The notes: generated by a model not told the origin, from the letters alone. Positions 1 to 8,814 are shown, numbered from the stretch's first letter. The stretch: 64,000 nt of DNA from Mycolicibacterium holsaticum DSM 44478 = JCM 12374 (GCF_019645835.1 NZ_CP080998.1:5146001-5210000), one strand, 5' to 3'. Numbers and translations: made by a program.

Positions 1-314
1 CAGAAGGCCCAGTAGATGCGTTCGAGGTCGTCGATGGAGTGCTGTTCGACGGGGAATCCGCGCACGCACGCCAGGCCCTTGCCGAACATCAGGTCGCGGT
101 ACAGCCGGGCGAGATCGTCGTCGAGATCGGGATGGCGGGCGTCCTCGGGCGTGATGTCGTCGCGATCCTTGTGCGCGGTCTTGGCCAGGATGGACTCCAG
201 CGCGGCCAAGTTGCGCGACGACAGGTCGAAAGCGAAGTCCTCCTTGCTCCTGAAGTCGGCGCCGGTCCATGCCATCGGGTCGGCGACTTGCTCGGCGTAG
301 ATCGCGGTAGGCAT
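1..314 (-). CDS. TauD/TfdA-like dioxygenase, N-terminal part
   Basis: The N-terminal 104 residues of a gene that runs off the left edge. The start ATG is at 312-314 with a clear ribosome site (GGAGG) just upstream. The visible part carries GLACVRGFPVEQHS followed by LERIYWAF, which resembles the first strands of Fe(II)/2-oxoglutarate dioxygenases of the TauD/TfdA (clavaminate synthase-like) fold. The HxD metal motif would lie beyond the window edge, so the enzyme class is inferred from the N-terminus only. It lies 32 bases downstream of the aldolase on the same strand and probably shares its transcript. Likely role: oxidation of a small acid or a catabolic intermediate. Confidence 0.6.
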   Translation of the reverse strand, partial: MPTAIYAEQVADPMAWTGADFRSKEDFAFDLSSRNLAALESILAKTAHKDRDDITPEDARHPDLDDDLARLYRDLMFGKGLACVRGFPVEQHSIDDLERIYWAF

Positions 315-346
315 CAGTCCTCCTGTTGTCGTGACGAGGCTTTCGG

Positions 347-1192
347 TTATCGGCACCGCCGGTCGGCGCCGCTCGCCGGGCGACCCTCGAGCTCACGCAG
401 CGCGTGCGCGCGGGCCGTGGCGGCCTCGGTCATCATCCCGACGTCGGTTCCCGCCGAAATGAATCCAAGCCCCAGGCCCGCGTAGCGTTTCAGCAGGTCA
501 AGGGACCTTATTCCAGCCACTCCCAGCGCGACTCCGTGTGCGCGACAAGCCGCTGCGACCGATTCTACGGCACGGTGGAAATGCTCATTCTCATATTGGC
601 CGTGGATGCCCATCTCGGCGGTCAGATCGCTGGGCCCGAGCAGCAGCATGTCGATGCCGTCGACCGCTGCGATCCGATCGCACGCCGCGACCGCATCGGG
701 GGTCTCGATCATCACCGCCACCACCGTGCGACGTTCGAGCACATCTGTGAGCTCAGCCGCCGGCCGCGGCCCGTATCCGCTCACCGCGTTCGGGCCCGAG
801 ATGGACCGATGGCCGTTGGGCGGGAACCGAGCCGCATCGACGACCGCCCGCGCTTCTTCCTGCGAGTTCACATGCGGCACAATCACTCCCACTGCCCCAC
901 CGTCGAGGACACGGGCGATGACGCTGGGATCGTGTGACGGCACCCGCACCAGGCCGGAGATGCCGGCGCCGAGCGCGGCCACGCAGAGCATCTGGGCCGT
1001 CTCCAGCGAGCACGAGGTGTGTTCCAGGTCGACATACACAGCGTCGTAACCGCAGGCCGCCGCGATGGCCGGGACGTCGGGCGTGCGGGCGTTCAGCAGC
1101 GCCAGGCACAGCACCATGCGGTCGCTCGTCAAGGCGTCTCGCAGCGGTCCCGGCACGCACCCACGGTAACCGACTGAGAACGAGGATTCCAT
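347..1192 (-). CDS. HpcH/HpaI family aldolase
   Basis: A 281-residue class II (metal-dependent) aldolase of the HpcH/HpaI family, which retro-aldol cleaves 2-keto-4-hydroxy acids to pyruvate plus an aldehyde. Expected catalytic residues are visible: His58 in DLEH, Arg83 in GLVRVP, Glu163 in MIETPD and Asp189 in LLGPSDL. The frame is open further upstream to 1297, but that would overlap the divergent thiolase. The ATG at 1190-1192 fits the family N-terminus and has GAGAAG ahead of it. It heads a minus-strand unit with the TauD-like gene. A putative operator lies at 1199-1213 in the divergent promoter region. The natural substrate is unknown. Confidence 0.85.
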   Translation of the reverse strand: MESSFSVGYRGCVPGPLRDALTSDRMVLCLALLNARTPDVPAIAAACGYDAVYVDLEHTSCSLETAQMLCVAALGAGISGLVRVPSHDPSVIARVLDGGAVGVIVPHVNSQEEARAVVDAARFPPNGHRSISGPNAVSGYGPRPAAELTDVLERRTVVAVMIETPDAVAACDRIAAVDGIDMLLLGPSDLTAEMGIHGQYENEHFHRAVESVAAACRAHGVALGVAGIRSLDLLKRYAGLGLGFISAGTDVGMMTEAATARAHALRELEGRPASGADRRCR

Positions 1193-1198
1193 CTTCTC

Positions 1199-1213
1199 GT
1201 AAACGGCATTATC
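1199..1213. promoter_or_regulatory. Putative operator, family GAGAAY-N4-RTTMTC (3-base spacer variant)
   Basis: GTAAAC-GGC-ATTATC, an imperfect inverted repeat between the divergent aldolase and thiolase genes. It is one of about 15 related sites in this window, and one of the weaker matches. Confidence 0.4.
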
Positions 1214-1232
1214 GGTGTGGTACCCATTAGAT

Positions 1233-2378
1233 ATGTCCCAGAACCGGGTCGCGATCGTCGGCGCCGCGCTGTCGGATTGCGGACGGGTGCCCGACAAGAC
1301 GGCGACGGCGCTGATGGCTCAGGCCGCGCGGCGCGCGGTCGACGATGCCGGGCTGACCAAAGATGACATCGAAGGCTTCGGCGGCCACGGGACGTTGTTG
1401 CCGCCCGTCGAGGTGAGCGAGTACCTGGGCCTGCGGCCGGTGTGGGTCGACGCCACCAACGTCGGCGGCTCGTCGTGGGAGGTGATGGCGGGCCACGCCG
1501 CATCGGCGATCGCGGCAGGCGAGGTCGACGTGGTTCTGCTGACCTACGGTTCGACCGCACGCTCGGACGTCAAGCGCCGCGTGCGGGCCTCGGCAGCGGC
1601 GCTGAGCACCGGTGGTGCCATGCAGTTCGAAGCGCCCTACGGGGCAACGCTGATCGCCAAGTACGCCATGGCTGCGCGGCGTCACATGATCGAGTACGGG
1701 ACCACCGTAGCGCAGCTGGCCGAGGTCGCTGTCGCTGCGCACGAGTGGGCCGCCATGAACGAGAACGCCTTTGAGCGCGACCGCATCACCGCCGCGGACG
1801 TGGCTTCGGCGCCGATGCTCGCCGACCCGTTCACGGCCAAGCACGTGTGCCTGCGCACCGACGGCGGTGGGGCGGTCGTGCTCGCCAGCGAGCGGGTGGC
1901 GAAGAACTGCGCCAAAGAACCGGTCTGGATCCTCGGCGCCGCCGACGCGGCATCGCACGTGAGCATGAGCGAATGGGCAGACTTCACGACATCAGCAGCA
2001 GCACAGTCGGGTTCGCGCGCGTTCGCCCAGGCAGGCGTCGCCCCCGCCGACATCGACGTGTGCCAGCTCTACGACTCGTTCACCTCGACGGTGCTGCTGT
2101 CGGTGGAGGACCTCGGGTTCTGCGCCAAGGGCGAGGGCGGCCCGTTCATCGGTTCGGGAGCGCTGCGTCCCGGCGGTGCACTGCCCACCAACACCGACGG
2201 CGGCGGGCTGGCCTCGTGTCACCCGGGGATGCGCGGCATGTTCCTGATGGTCGAGGCGGTTCGGCAACTGCGGGGTGAATGCGGCGAGCGTCAAGTCGAC
2301 GGCGCCCGCCTGGCGTGTGTGCACGCGATGGGCGGCTTCTTCACCCACAGCGCGACGATGATCCTGGGGCGGCAATGA
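1233..2378 (+). CDS. Thiolase-fold protein (SCP-x/lipid-transfer type)
   Basis: A 381-residue thiolase-superfamily protein of the nonspecific lipid-transfer/SCP-x group. The usual nucleophilic Cys position lies in NVGGSSWEV and appears to be Ser, so classical thiolysis is doubtful. A C-terminal CHPGMRGM loop replaces the usual GHP motif. The QLYDSF segment carries a Tyr in a region implicated in catalysis in Ltp2-type aldolases. The stop overlaps the start of a DUF35 protein (ATGA), the same partner arrangement as Ltp2 with ChsH2, so a retro-aldol or thiolase complex of the two is likely. The ATG at 1233 (MSQNRVAIVG) fits the family; an in-frame GTG at 1215 is an alternative. Confidence 0.8.
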   Translation: MSQNRVAIVGAALSDCGRVPDKTATALMAQAARRAVDDAGLTKDDIEGFGGHGTLLPPVEVSEYLGLRPVWVDATNVGGSSWEVMAGHAASAIAAGEVDVVLLTYGSTARSDVKRRVRASAAALSTGGAMQFEAPYGATLIAKYAMAARRHMIEYGTTVAQLAEVAVAAHEWAAMNENAFERDRITAADVASAPMLADPFTAKHVCLRTDGGGAVVLASERVAKNCAKEPVWILGAADAASHVSMSEWADFTTSAAAQSGSRAFAQAGVAPADIDVCQLYDSFTSTVLLSVEDLGFCAKGEGGPFIGSGALRPGGALPTNTDGGGLASCHPGMRGMFLMVEAVRQLRGECGERQVDGARLACVHAMGGFFTHSATMILGRQ

Positions 2379-2815
2379 CGGCCTCGCCGAGCGGCCCGGA
2401 CCGGCCGACCATCGACACCGACAGCGAGACCTGGTGGGCCGCGGTTCAGGATCGCCGAATCCTGATCAACGCGTGCGGCTCGTGTGGCCGAAATTCGCTG
2501 TACGTCCGGCCTTTCTGTCCGCACTGTTGGAGCGAGGACGTGTCGCTGGTGCCCGCCAGCGGACGGGCGCGCCTCTACACGTGGAGCGTCATCCACCAGA
2601 ACGGCGCGCCCTTCGACGCATGGCTGCCCTACGTCGTCGCCATGGTGGACCTCGACGAGGGCCCCCGGCTGATGACGGTGCTCACTGACTCTCCGGCCGA
2701 AGAGCTCTGCGCCGGAATGACACTCACCATCGACTTTCGCGAAGGCGACGACGGATTCGTGGTGCCGGTCTTTCGGCCGGACCGTAACGCACCTGAAGGG
2801 AACGGGCATGCATAA
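2375..2815 (+). CDS. DUF35 OB-fold protein, partner of the preceding thiolase
   Basis: A 146-residue protein with an N-terminal zinc-ribbon (CGSCG ... CPHC, about residues 32-50) followed by an OB-fold. This is the standard DUF35 (ChsH2 C-terminal/acyl-CoA-associated) architecture. DUF35 proteins bind thiolase-like aldolases and are thought to help bind the CoA moiety. The ATG lies inside the thiolase stop (ATGA), indicating translational coupling and probably fixed stoichiometry. It overlaps the next gene by 8 bases. The frame is open upstream from 2279, but that segment is a shadow of the thiolase. Confidence 0.85.
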   Translation: MTASPSGPDRPTIDTDSETWWAAVQDRRILINACGSCGRNSLYVRPFCPHCWSEDVSLVPASGRARLYTWSVIHQNGAPFDAWLPYVVAMVDLDEGPRLMTVLTDSPAEELCAGMTLTIDFREGDDGFVVPVFRPDRNAPEGNGHA

Positions 2816-4118
2816 GGACGAGATGATCTTGGTGAGCGTGGATGATCACATCGTCGAGCCGCCGGATATGTTCAAAAATCATCTGCCTAAGAAGTATTTG
2901 GATGAGGCGCCGCGGTTGGTGCATAACGCTGATGGGTCAGATACCTGGCAGTTTCGTGATGTGGTGATCCCGAATGTGGCGTTGAACGCGGTGGCGGGCC
3001 GGCCCAAGGAGGAGTACGGGCTTGAGCCGCAGGGGCTCGATGAGATCCGGCCGGGGTGTTGGCAGGTCGATGAGCGGGTCAAGGATATGAACGCCGGCGG
3101 GATTTTGGGGTCGATGTGTTTTCCGTCGTTTCCCGGGTTCGCCGGGCGGCTGTTTGCCACCGAGGATCACGAGTTCTCGTTGGCGTTGGTGCAGGCCTAT
3201 AACGATTGGCATGTCGAGGAGTGGTGCGGGGCCTATCCGGCGCGGTTCATTCCGATGACGTTGCCGGTGATCTGGGATCCGGTGGCGTGTGCGGCGGAGA
3301 TTCGGCGTAACGCCGCGCGCGGGGTGCATTCGTTGACGTTCACCGAGAATCCCGCGGCGATGGGTTATCCGAGCTTTCATGATTTCGAGCATTGGAAGCC
3401 GATGTGGGATGCCCTGGTCGACACCGACACCGTGCTCAATGTGCACATCGGGTCCTCGGGGCGGTTGGCGATCACCGCCCCGGATGCCCCGATGGATGTG
3501 ATGATCACCTTGCAGCCGATGAACATCGTGCAGGCCGCCGCCGATCTGTTGTGGTCACGTCCGATCAAGGAGTACCCCGCGCTCAAGATCGCGTTGAGTG
3601 AGGGTGGTACGGGCTGGATCCCCTATTTTTTGGAGCGGGTGGATCGCACCTATGAGATGCACTCGACCTGGACCGGTCAGGACTTCGGCGGCAAACTGCC
3701 CTCGGAGGTGTTCCGTGAGCACTTCTTGACCTGCTTTATCGCCGATCCGGTCGGGGTGGCCACCCGCGAGCTCATCGGGGTGGACAACATCTGCTGGGAA
3801 GCCGACTACCCGCACTCAGACTCGATGTGGCCCGGCGCCCCTGAACAACTGCACGAGGTCCTGACCGCCAACCAGGTCCCCGACGACCAGATCAACAAGA
3901 TGACCTACCAAAACGCCATGCGCTGGTATCACTGGGACCCCTTCACCCACATCGGCAAAGACCAAGCCACCGTCGGCGCCCTGCGCAAAGCCGCCGAGGG
4001 CCATGACGTCTCCATCCAAGCCCTCTCCAAAAAAGAAAAAACCGGCGGATCGAACTGGCAGGACCAGATGAGGAACGTCACCGTGAACACCACGGGGTCT
4101 TCGGAGGATCACCGCTAG
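2808..4118 (+). CDS. Amidohydrolase-2 family metal-dependent hydrolase
   Basis: A 436-residue TIM-barrel amidohydrolase of the ACMSD/resorcylate-decarboxylase-like group. The N-terminal metal motif is VDDH, with Asp in place of the first His of HxH. Later come VHIG and the C-terminal ADYPHSDS, carrying the usual barrel Asp. Such enzymes decarboxylate or hydrolyse ring-derived acids; the reaction here is unknown. The start overlaps the DUF35 gene by 8 bases, so the three genes form one unit. From about 2830 to 3650 the codons end in T or G far more often than in neighbouring genes, whereas the 3' third returns to the C-ending pattern. The tail is Lys-rich. It is convergent with the ligase that ends at 4115. 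Confidence 0.85.
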   Translation: MHKDEMILVSVDDHIVEPPDMFKNHLPKKYLDEAPRLVHNADGSDTWQFRDVVIPNVALNAVAGRPKEEYGLEPQGLDEIRPGCWQVDERVKDMNAGGILGSMCFPSFPGFAGRLFATEDHEFSLALVQAYNDWHVEEWCGAYPARFIPMTLPVIWDPVACAAEIRRNAARGVHSLTFTENPAAMGYPSFHDFEHWKPMWDALVDTDTVLNVHIGSSGRLAITAPDAPMDVMITLQPMNIVQAAADLLWSRPIKEYPALKIALSEGGTGWIPYFLERVDRTYEMHSTWTGQDFGGKLPSEVFREHFLTCFIADPVGVATRELIGVDNICWEADYPHSDSMWPGAPEQLHEVLTANQVPDDQINKMTYQNAMRWYHWDPFTHIGKDQATVGALRKAAEGHDVSIQALSKKEKTGGSNWQDQMRNVTVNTTGSSEDHR

Positions 4119-5680
4119 GGCGAGGCGAGGCGGTCGGCAAGGATCCGCGGGCGCCCCGGCGAACGTGCCTCGAGCGTGTTGCGCTGCACCTTGCCGTTGT
4201 CGTTGAGCGGCAGCGGCTCGTTCCACAGCACCAGTTCCTCGGGCAGTTTGTACTTCGGCAACCCGCGGGCGACGAGCACCTCGGTGACGTCGGCGAGCGA
4301 CAACTCGACGCCCTCCTCGAGCACCATCGCCACCGCGAGCCGCTCGCCGGTGGTCGCGTCGGCGACGGAATACGCAGCGCACTCGCGCACGCCGCGGATG
4401 CCGGCCACCGCCTCCTCGACCTCGGCCGCGGGGATCTTCATGCCGTTGCGGATCACGATGTCTTTCAGCCGCCCGATGACGCGCACCCGGTTTTCACTGA
4501 CCTCCGCGACGTCGCCAGTGCGAAACCAGTCCCCGTCGAACGCGTTCACGTCGTCGTCGATGTCGGTGTAGCCGAGGAAGGTATGCGGGCCCCTGATGCA
4601 GCACTCACCCGGGTCCGCCACCGAACCCGCGCGCACCTCGACATCCTTCAGTGCCACACCGTCATCCGCGTGCCGCACCGCCCTGGGCTCTGCTCGCAGC
4701 CCCGAGGTGCTGACCGGCGCTTCGGACGATCCGTACGCCCGCATGACGACGATGCCGAAATCGTCCTCGACCCGTTCGACGATGCGCCGGTCGAGCATCG
4801 TGCCGCCCAGATACACCGCCCGCAGCGGCACCTCCTGCTCGCGGGCCACCGCTTCGTCGAGCAGCCGGTCGAGCAACCGGTCCGGCCCGCCGTACCACGT
4901 CGCCCCCGACGTCAACAGGAGATCGCAGGTGGCCGCGGGATCCCAGCGGTCCTCGAGCACAACCGGCGCAGCGAGCATCGGGCCGATGAACAGCGCCTGC
5001 AGCACACCGGTGACCGAGGCGAGCGGGCTGATGAGAAAGATGCGGTCGTCGGCGCCGAGGCCTGCTGCGGCGATGTAGTTGGCCGACGCCTTGGCCAGCG
5101 TGCTCAGCGAGTGGATGACGCCCTTGGGCCGAGAGGTGGTGCCCGAGGTGTAGAGCACGAAGGACGGTTCGTCGGCGGGCCGCATCGGCCGGGTAGGCGT
5201 CGGCGTGTTCGACGCGCGCGAGATGTCGATCCAACCGCAGACCGAATGCAACGCCGGTTCGCCTGTCAGGCCGATGTCGCCAGCCACCCCGTGCTCGGCG
5301 CCGGTGCGCGCCACGACGTCGGCGACCTGCGCTGGGCCTGCGCTGCGCGGGACGAGCAGCACGATCGCGTCGACGCGGATCACGGCGTGTACGGCGACGA
5401 CGGAGTCGATATCGTTGCCCGCCACGACAACTACGGGCGTGGCCGTGCCGACACCGGCATCCCGCAGTGCATGCGTCGCGCGATCGATCCGTTCGTCGAG
5501 GTCTGCGTAGGTGAGTTCGGCGTCTCGGGTGAGTAGCGCCGGTCGCGTCGGATACCGCTCGGCGGTGAAGCGCACGACGTCGAGCGGCCGATCCGACCAG
5601 AGATCGGCGGCGCGATACCGGGACCGCAGGCCCTCCGCTCGCTGGTGTGCACAACGCAGCAGCGCGGTAGCCCCCTCCAT
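4115..5680 (-). CDS. Acyl-CoA synthetase (FadD-like, ANL superfamily)
   Basis: A 521-residue adenylate-forming ligase that would activate a carboxylic acid to its CoA thioester. The AMP-binding loop YTSGTTSRPKG is at about residues 177-187, YGSSEAP is in the A5 position, WFRTGD and GRLKDIVIRNG follow, and the A10 lysine lies in DNGKVQRN. The ATG at 5678-5680 is chosen because AAAGGAC precedes it and because upstream residues do not look like the family N-terminus. It is divergent from the SDR at 5737, with a putative operator between them (5695-5710), and convergent with the amidohydrolase by a 4-base overlap. Substrate specificity is not evident. Confidence 0.88.
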   Translation of the reverse strand: MEGATALLRCAHQRAEGLRSRYRAADLWSDRPLDVVRFTAERYPTRPALLTRDAELTYADLDERIDRATHALRDAGVGTATPVVVVAGNDIDSVVAVHAVIRVDAIVLLVPRSAGPAQVADVVARTGAEHGVAGDIGLTGEPALHSVCGWIDISRASNTPTPTRPMRPADEPSFVLYTSGTTSRPKGVIHSLSTLAKASANYIAAAGLGADDRIFLISPLASVTGVLQALFIGPMLAAPVVLEDRWDPAATCDLLLTSGATWYGGPDRLLDRLLDEAVAREQEVPLRAVYLGGTMLDRRIVERVEDDFGIVVMRAYGSSEAPVSTSGLRAEPRAVRHADDGVALKDVEVRAGSVADPGECCIRGPHTFLGYTDIDDDVNAFDGDWFRTGDVAEVSENRVRVIGRLKDIVIRNGMKIPAAEVEEAVAGIRGVRECAAYSVADATTGERLAVAMVLEEGVELSLADVTEVLVARGLPKYKLPEELVLWNEPLPLNDNGKVQRNTLEARSPGRPRILADRLASP

Positions 5681-5694
5681 GGTGTCCTTTCGAT

Positions 5695-5710
5695 GCAAAT
5701 GCGGATTCTC
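5695..5710. promoter_or_regulatory. Putative operator, GAGAAY-N4-RTTMTC family
   Basis: GCAAAT-GCGG-ATTCTC, with one good half-site and one weaker half-site. It sits between the divergent ligase and SDR genes. Confidence 0.4.
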
Positions 5711-5723
5711 TTCAGCGTAAATG

Positions 5724-5736
5724 TAACCTCTCACGT
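5724..5736 (+). promoter_or_regulatory. Putative -10 box of a leaderless promoter
   Basis: TAACCT at 5724-5729 is followed by 7 bases and then ATG. This spacing would place the transcript start on the A of the start codon, a common actinobacterial leaderless arrangement. No ribosome site precedes this ATG. Confidence 0.45.
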
Positions 5737-6636
5737 ATGGCGTCCGATCAAAACTCTTCGCGCAAGCGCTCATCGACCATGACTTTCGACGATCAGGTAG
5801 CCGTCGTCACCGGTGCCGGCGGCGGGCTCGGGCGCTGTCACGCACTCGAACTGGCCCGCCGCGGTGCGCGCGTTGTGGTCAACGATCTCGGCAGCACCGT
5901 CGACGGGAGCGGCGCTTCGATCTCTGCTGCGCAGTCGGTGGTCGACGAGATCACCGCCGCCGGTGGCACCGCGATCGCCAACGGCGACTCCGTCGCGACC
6001 GAAGACGGCGGTGCCGCGATCGTCGCCGCGGCGGTCGACGCGTTCGGGCGCCTCGACGTCCTCGTCAACAACGCCGGCATCCTGCGCGACGCCGCGTTCA
6101 AGAACATGACCGCCGAGCAGGTCGACGCGGTGATATCGGTGCACCTGGCCGGCGCCTTCAACGTGACCCGCGCGGCGTGGCCCGTCATGCGCGCGCAGAA
6201 CTACGGGCGGATCGTCCAAACCACCTCGGGCACCGGGCTGTTCGGCAACTTCGGCCAGGCCAATTACGGCGCTGCCAAAATGGGTTTGGTCGGCATGATG
6301 CATGTCCTGGCGATCGAGGGAGCCCGCAACGGCATCGCGATCAACGCCATCGCACCGATCGCGCGGACCCGGATGACCGAGGACATCATGGGTGAAGCGG
6401 GCAAGACCATGGACCCGGAACTGGTCACGCCGGTGGTCGTCTATCTGTCCCACCGCGACTGTGACCGCACCGCGCACATCTATTCGGTGGGCGCGGGCAA
6501 GGTGTCGCGGGTGTTCATCGGTGTCACCAAGGGTATCGAGAACCGGTCGCTGACAGCTGAATCCGTCGCGGCGGCGATCGACGAGATCGACGACAGCGCG
6601 ACGTTCACGATCCGCGGCGGACCTGCCACCGGGTGA
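5737..6636 (+). CDS. SDR, multifunctional-enzyme-type 3-hydroxyacyl-CoA dehydrogenase
   Basis: A 299-residue short-chain dehydrogenase resembling the dehydrogenase domain of peroxisomal MFE-2/HSD17B4. Motifs are TGAGGGLGRCHA for nucleotide binding, NNAGILRD, Ser in TTSGTG, and the catalytic pair in NYGAAK. The C-terminal extension IYSVGAGKVSRV is typical of this group. Likely role: oxidation of 3-hydroxyacyl-CoA in beta-oxidation of a bulky acid. The start at 5737 is supported by a leaderless -10 box. A second ATG at 5779 (MTFDDQVAVVTG) matches the conserved domain start and cannot be excluded. It ends 3 bases before the convergent crotonase. Confidence 0.85.
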   Translation: MASDQNSSRKRSSTMTFDDQVAVVTGAGGGLGRCHALELARRGARVVVNDLGSTVDGSGASISAAQSVVDEITAAGGTAIANGDSVATEDGGAAIVAAAVDAFGRLDVLVNNAGILRDAAFKNMTAEQVDAVISVHLAGAFNVTRAAWPVMRAQNYGRIVQTTSGTGLFGNFGQANYGAAKMGLVGMMHVLAIEGARNGIAINAIAPIARTRMTEDIMGEAGKTMDPELVTPVVVYLSHRDCDRTAHIYSVGAGKVSRVFIGVTKGIENRSLTAESVAAAIDEIDDSATFTIRGGPATG

Positions 6637-6639
6637 TCG

Positions 6640-7458
6640 TCAGCGGCCCTGGAAGTTCGGTGGACGGCGCTGAGCGAACGCGTTCAGCCCCTCCTGCAGA
6701 TCGGCGGTGCCCGACACCACCTCCTGCGCCCAGGCCTCCTGCTCGAAGGCGCGGTCGCGGCCCGACTCCGAGGACACCGACAGCAGCCGCTTGGTCAGCG
6801 CCAACATGACGGTGGGACCCGCGGCCAGCCGCCCGGCAAGTTCCTCGGCGACCGCGTCGGTCTCGCTCAGCGCGACCACCCGGTTGACGATGCCGAGGCG
6901 CTCACAGGTCGCGGCGTCGACGGGTTCGCCGAGCATCAACAGTTCGGTGGCCTTGCGCAGCCCCACGATCCTGGTCAGCAGGTGTATCGCCCCCGAGTCC
7001 GGCAGTATGCCGCGGTGCACGAACGCCTCGACCAGCTTCGCCTCGGTGGACATGACGACCAGATCGCAGGCCAGCACCAGGCTGGCGCCGGCACCGGCGG
7101 CGGTGCCCCTGACGGCGGCGACGACCGGCTTGTCGCAATCGAGCACCGCAGAGACCAACCGTTGCCAACCCTTCTGCAGCATCCGGGCGATGTCGCCCGG
7201 GCGCTTCTCCGTCGGGGCCTGTCCAGATGGCGGCGCCAGGCCCGCACCCGAGCAGAAGTGCCGGTCGCCGGTCGCCCGCAACAACACCGCACGCACGGAC
7301 GGGTCGTCGCCGGCCGCGTTGAACGCATCGGTCAACGCGTCACGGGCCAAGGGGGACAACGCGTTTGCGGTATCGACCCGGTCGATCGTGATGCGGCAGA
7401 CACGGTCCGCTCCGACCACGACATGGATCCCCGACTGCTCTTCGATCAACTCGCTCAC
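6640..7458 (-). CDS. Crotonase-fold protein (isomerase-like), canonical Glu pair absent
   Basis: A 272-residue enoyl-CoA hydratase/isomerase family member starting at GTG 7456-7458 (VSELIEEQ). The oxyanion-hole region AAGAGASLVLACD is present. The two Glu residues of true hydratases (in GGGCELA and in PE) appear as Ser and Phe. A conserved Asp lies in LPDSGA, where PaaG-type isomerases carry theirs. This suggests isomerisation, hydrolysis or another crotonase reaction rather than hydration. The much longer open frame upstream of 7458 is antisense to the MaoC gene. It is divergent from the 7.5-15.2 kb operon, with a putative operator between. Confidence 0.82.
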   Translation of the reverse strand: MSELIEEQSGIHVVVGADRVCRITIDRVDTANALSPLARDALTDAFNAAGDDPSVRAVLLRATGDRHFCSGAGLAPPSGQAPTEKRPGDIARMLQKGWQRLVSAVLDCDKPVVAAVRGTAAGAGASLVLACDLVVMSTEAKLVEAFVHRGILPDSGAIHLLTRIVGLRKATELLMLGEPVDAATCERLGIVNRVVALSETDAVAEELAGRLAAGPTVMLALTKRLLSVSSESGRDRAFEQEAWAQEVVSGTADLQEGLNAFAQRRPPNFQGR

Positions 7459-7464
7459 CCCTGC

Positions 7465-7479
7465 GTTAACGACGTTTCC
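7465..7479. promoter_or_regulatory. Putative operator (3-base spacer variant)
   Basis: GTTAAC-GAC-GTTTCC, an imperfect inverted repeat in the divergent crotonase/MaoC region. TATCTT at 7490-7495 could be the -10 box of the rightward operon. This is one of the weaker matches to the family. Confidence 0.35.
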
Positions 7480-7548
7480 GTTTTTCGGGTATCTTAATTT
7501 CCGCCGACGTCCCCACCGATGTAATGGGCCGAACTGAGGAGGCGATGC

Positions 7549-8808
7549 GTGACCCAGTCCTCGGCTGCGGGCCAGATCACCGATGAGGGCCTGGCCAGGT
7601 TGCGCGCGACTATCGGCATCGCCGTCCCACACCCCCAACCTCCGCATTACCTGCGGCCCAACGAGGATACGTTCCGTCACGTCGCAGAAAGCTACGGTGA
7701 CGCCAACCCGCTGTGGTCCGATCCCGAGTACGCGACGAAGTCGGTGTGGGGTGAACCGATCGCGCCGCCCGCGTTGGTCGGCGGCGACACGCTGATCGGT
7801 GAGGACGAGGTCACCGAACTCTCCGAAGAGGACCGCGCCGCGACAAAGGGCGACCCGCTGCGCGGTGTGCACGCCTTCTACGCATCGTCGTCGCGGGAGT
7901 GGTGGGCGCCGCTGCGCGCCGACCGGCGCGTCTTCCGGCGCAACGCCCTGGTCGCCGCGTTGGACAAGAGAAGCGAGTTCGCCGGGCGCGCCGTGCACGA
8001 GTGGTCGGCGCAGGTGTTCCGCGACGACGAGGGCACCATCCTGGGCGGCCAGTACCGCAACATGATCCGTACCGAGCGCGCCAAGGCGCGTGGACGCAAA
8101 AAGTACGAAGACGTCGAGCTGAAGACGTGGACGGCCGACGAGATCGCCGAACTCGATGAGCGGTATGCGTGCGAGGCCCCGCGCGGCGCCGCGCCGCGGT
8201 GGTGGGAAGACGTCAGCGAGGGTGATGAGTTGGGCCGGTTGACCAAAGGGCCGCTGACGGTCACCGACATGGTGTGCTGGCACGTCGGCATGGGCACCGG
8301 GATGTACGGTGTGCGGCCGCTGAGGTTGGCCTGGCGTAACCGCCAACGCATCCCGCGGTTCTACACGCCCAACGAACACGGCGTACCCGACGTGCAGCAG
8401 CGCGTGCACTGGGAGCCGAGCGCCGCCCGGAAAGCGGGCAACCCGACGACGTTCGACTATGGACGCATGCGCGAGACGTGGCTCATCCACCTGTGCACCG
8501 ACTGGATGGGCGACGACGCCTGGTTGTGGCGGCTGGACTGCGAGTTCCGGTTGTTCAACTACGTTGGCGACCTGCACACGATTACCGGTGTCGTCACCCG
8601 CAAGTACCTCGCCGACGGGGACCGCCCGGCGGTCGACCTGGATCTGGCGGCCACCAATCACCGCGGCGAGGTCACCACGCCGGGCCACGCGACGATACTG
8701 CTGCCCAGCAGGGCCCACGGCCCCGTCCGGTTGCCCGACCCGCCCGGAGGAGCGGAGAACCTCACCGATCTGCTGGCCGCCGTGTCGGCACAGTTCCAGG
8801 AGCGTTGA
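7549..8808 (+). CDS. Double-hotdog MaoC-like acyl-CoA hydratase/dehydratase
   Basis: A 419-residue protein with two hotdog-like halves. The N-half is FAS1-type dehydratase-like (FRHVAESYGDANPLW ... GEPIAPPALVG). The C-half is MaoC-like, with WEDVSEGDELGRL and a WLIHLCTDWMGDD segment. Expected role: hydration of an enoyl-CoA too bulky for a crotonase, as for steroid side chains. The GTG start at 7549 is preceded by GAGGAGG. It is the first gene of a tightly spaced operon reaching 15216. Its frame is separated by 6 bases from the next gene. Confidence 0.8.
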   Translation: MTQSSAAGQITDEGLARLRATIGIAVPHPQPPHYLRPNEDTFRHVAESYGDANPLWSDPEYATKSVWGEPIAPPALVGGDTLIGEDEVTELSEEDRAATKGDPLRGVHAFYASSSREWWAPLRADRRVFRRNALVAALDKRSEFAGRAVHEWSAQVFRDDEGTILGGQYRNMIRTERAKARGRKKYEDVELKTWTADEIAELDERYACEAPRGAAPRWWEDVSEGDELGRLTKGPLTVTDMVCWHVGMGTGMYGVRPLRLAWRNRQRIPRFYTPNEHGVPDVQQRVHWEPSAARKAGNPTTFDYGRMRETWLIHLCTDWMGDDAWLWRLDCEFRLFNYVGDLHTITGVVTRKYLADGDRPAVDLDLAATNHRGEVTTPGHATILLPSRAHGPVRLPDPPGGAENLTDLLAAVSAQFQER

Positions 8809-8814
8809 GGCAGC

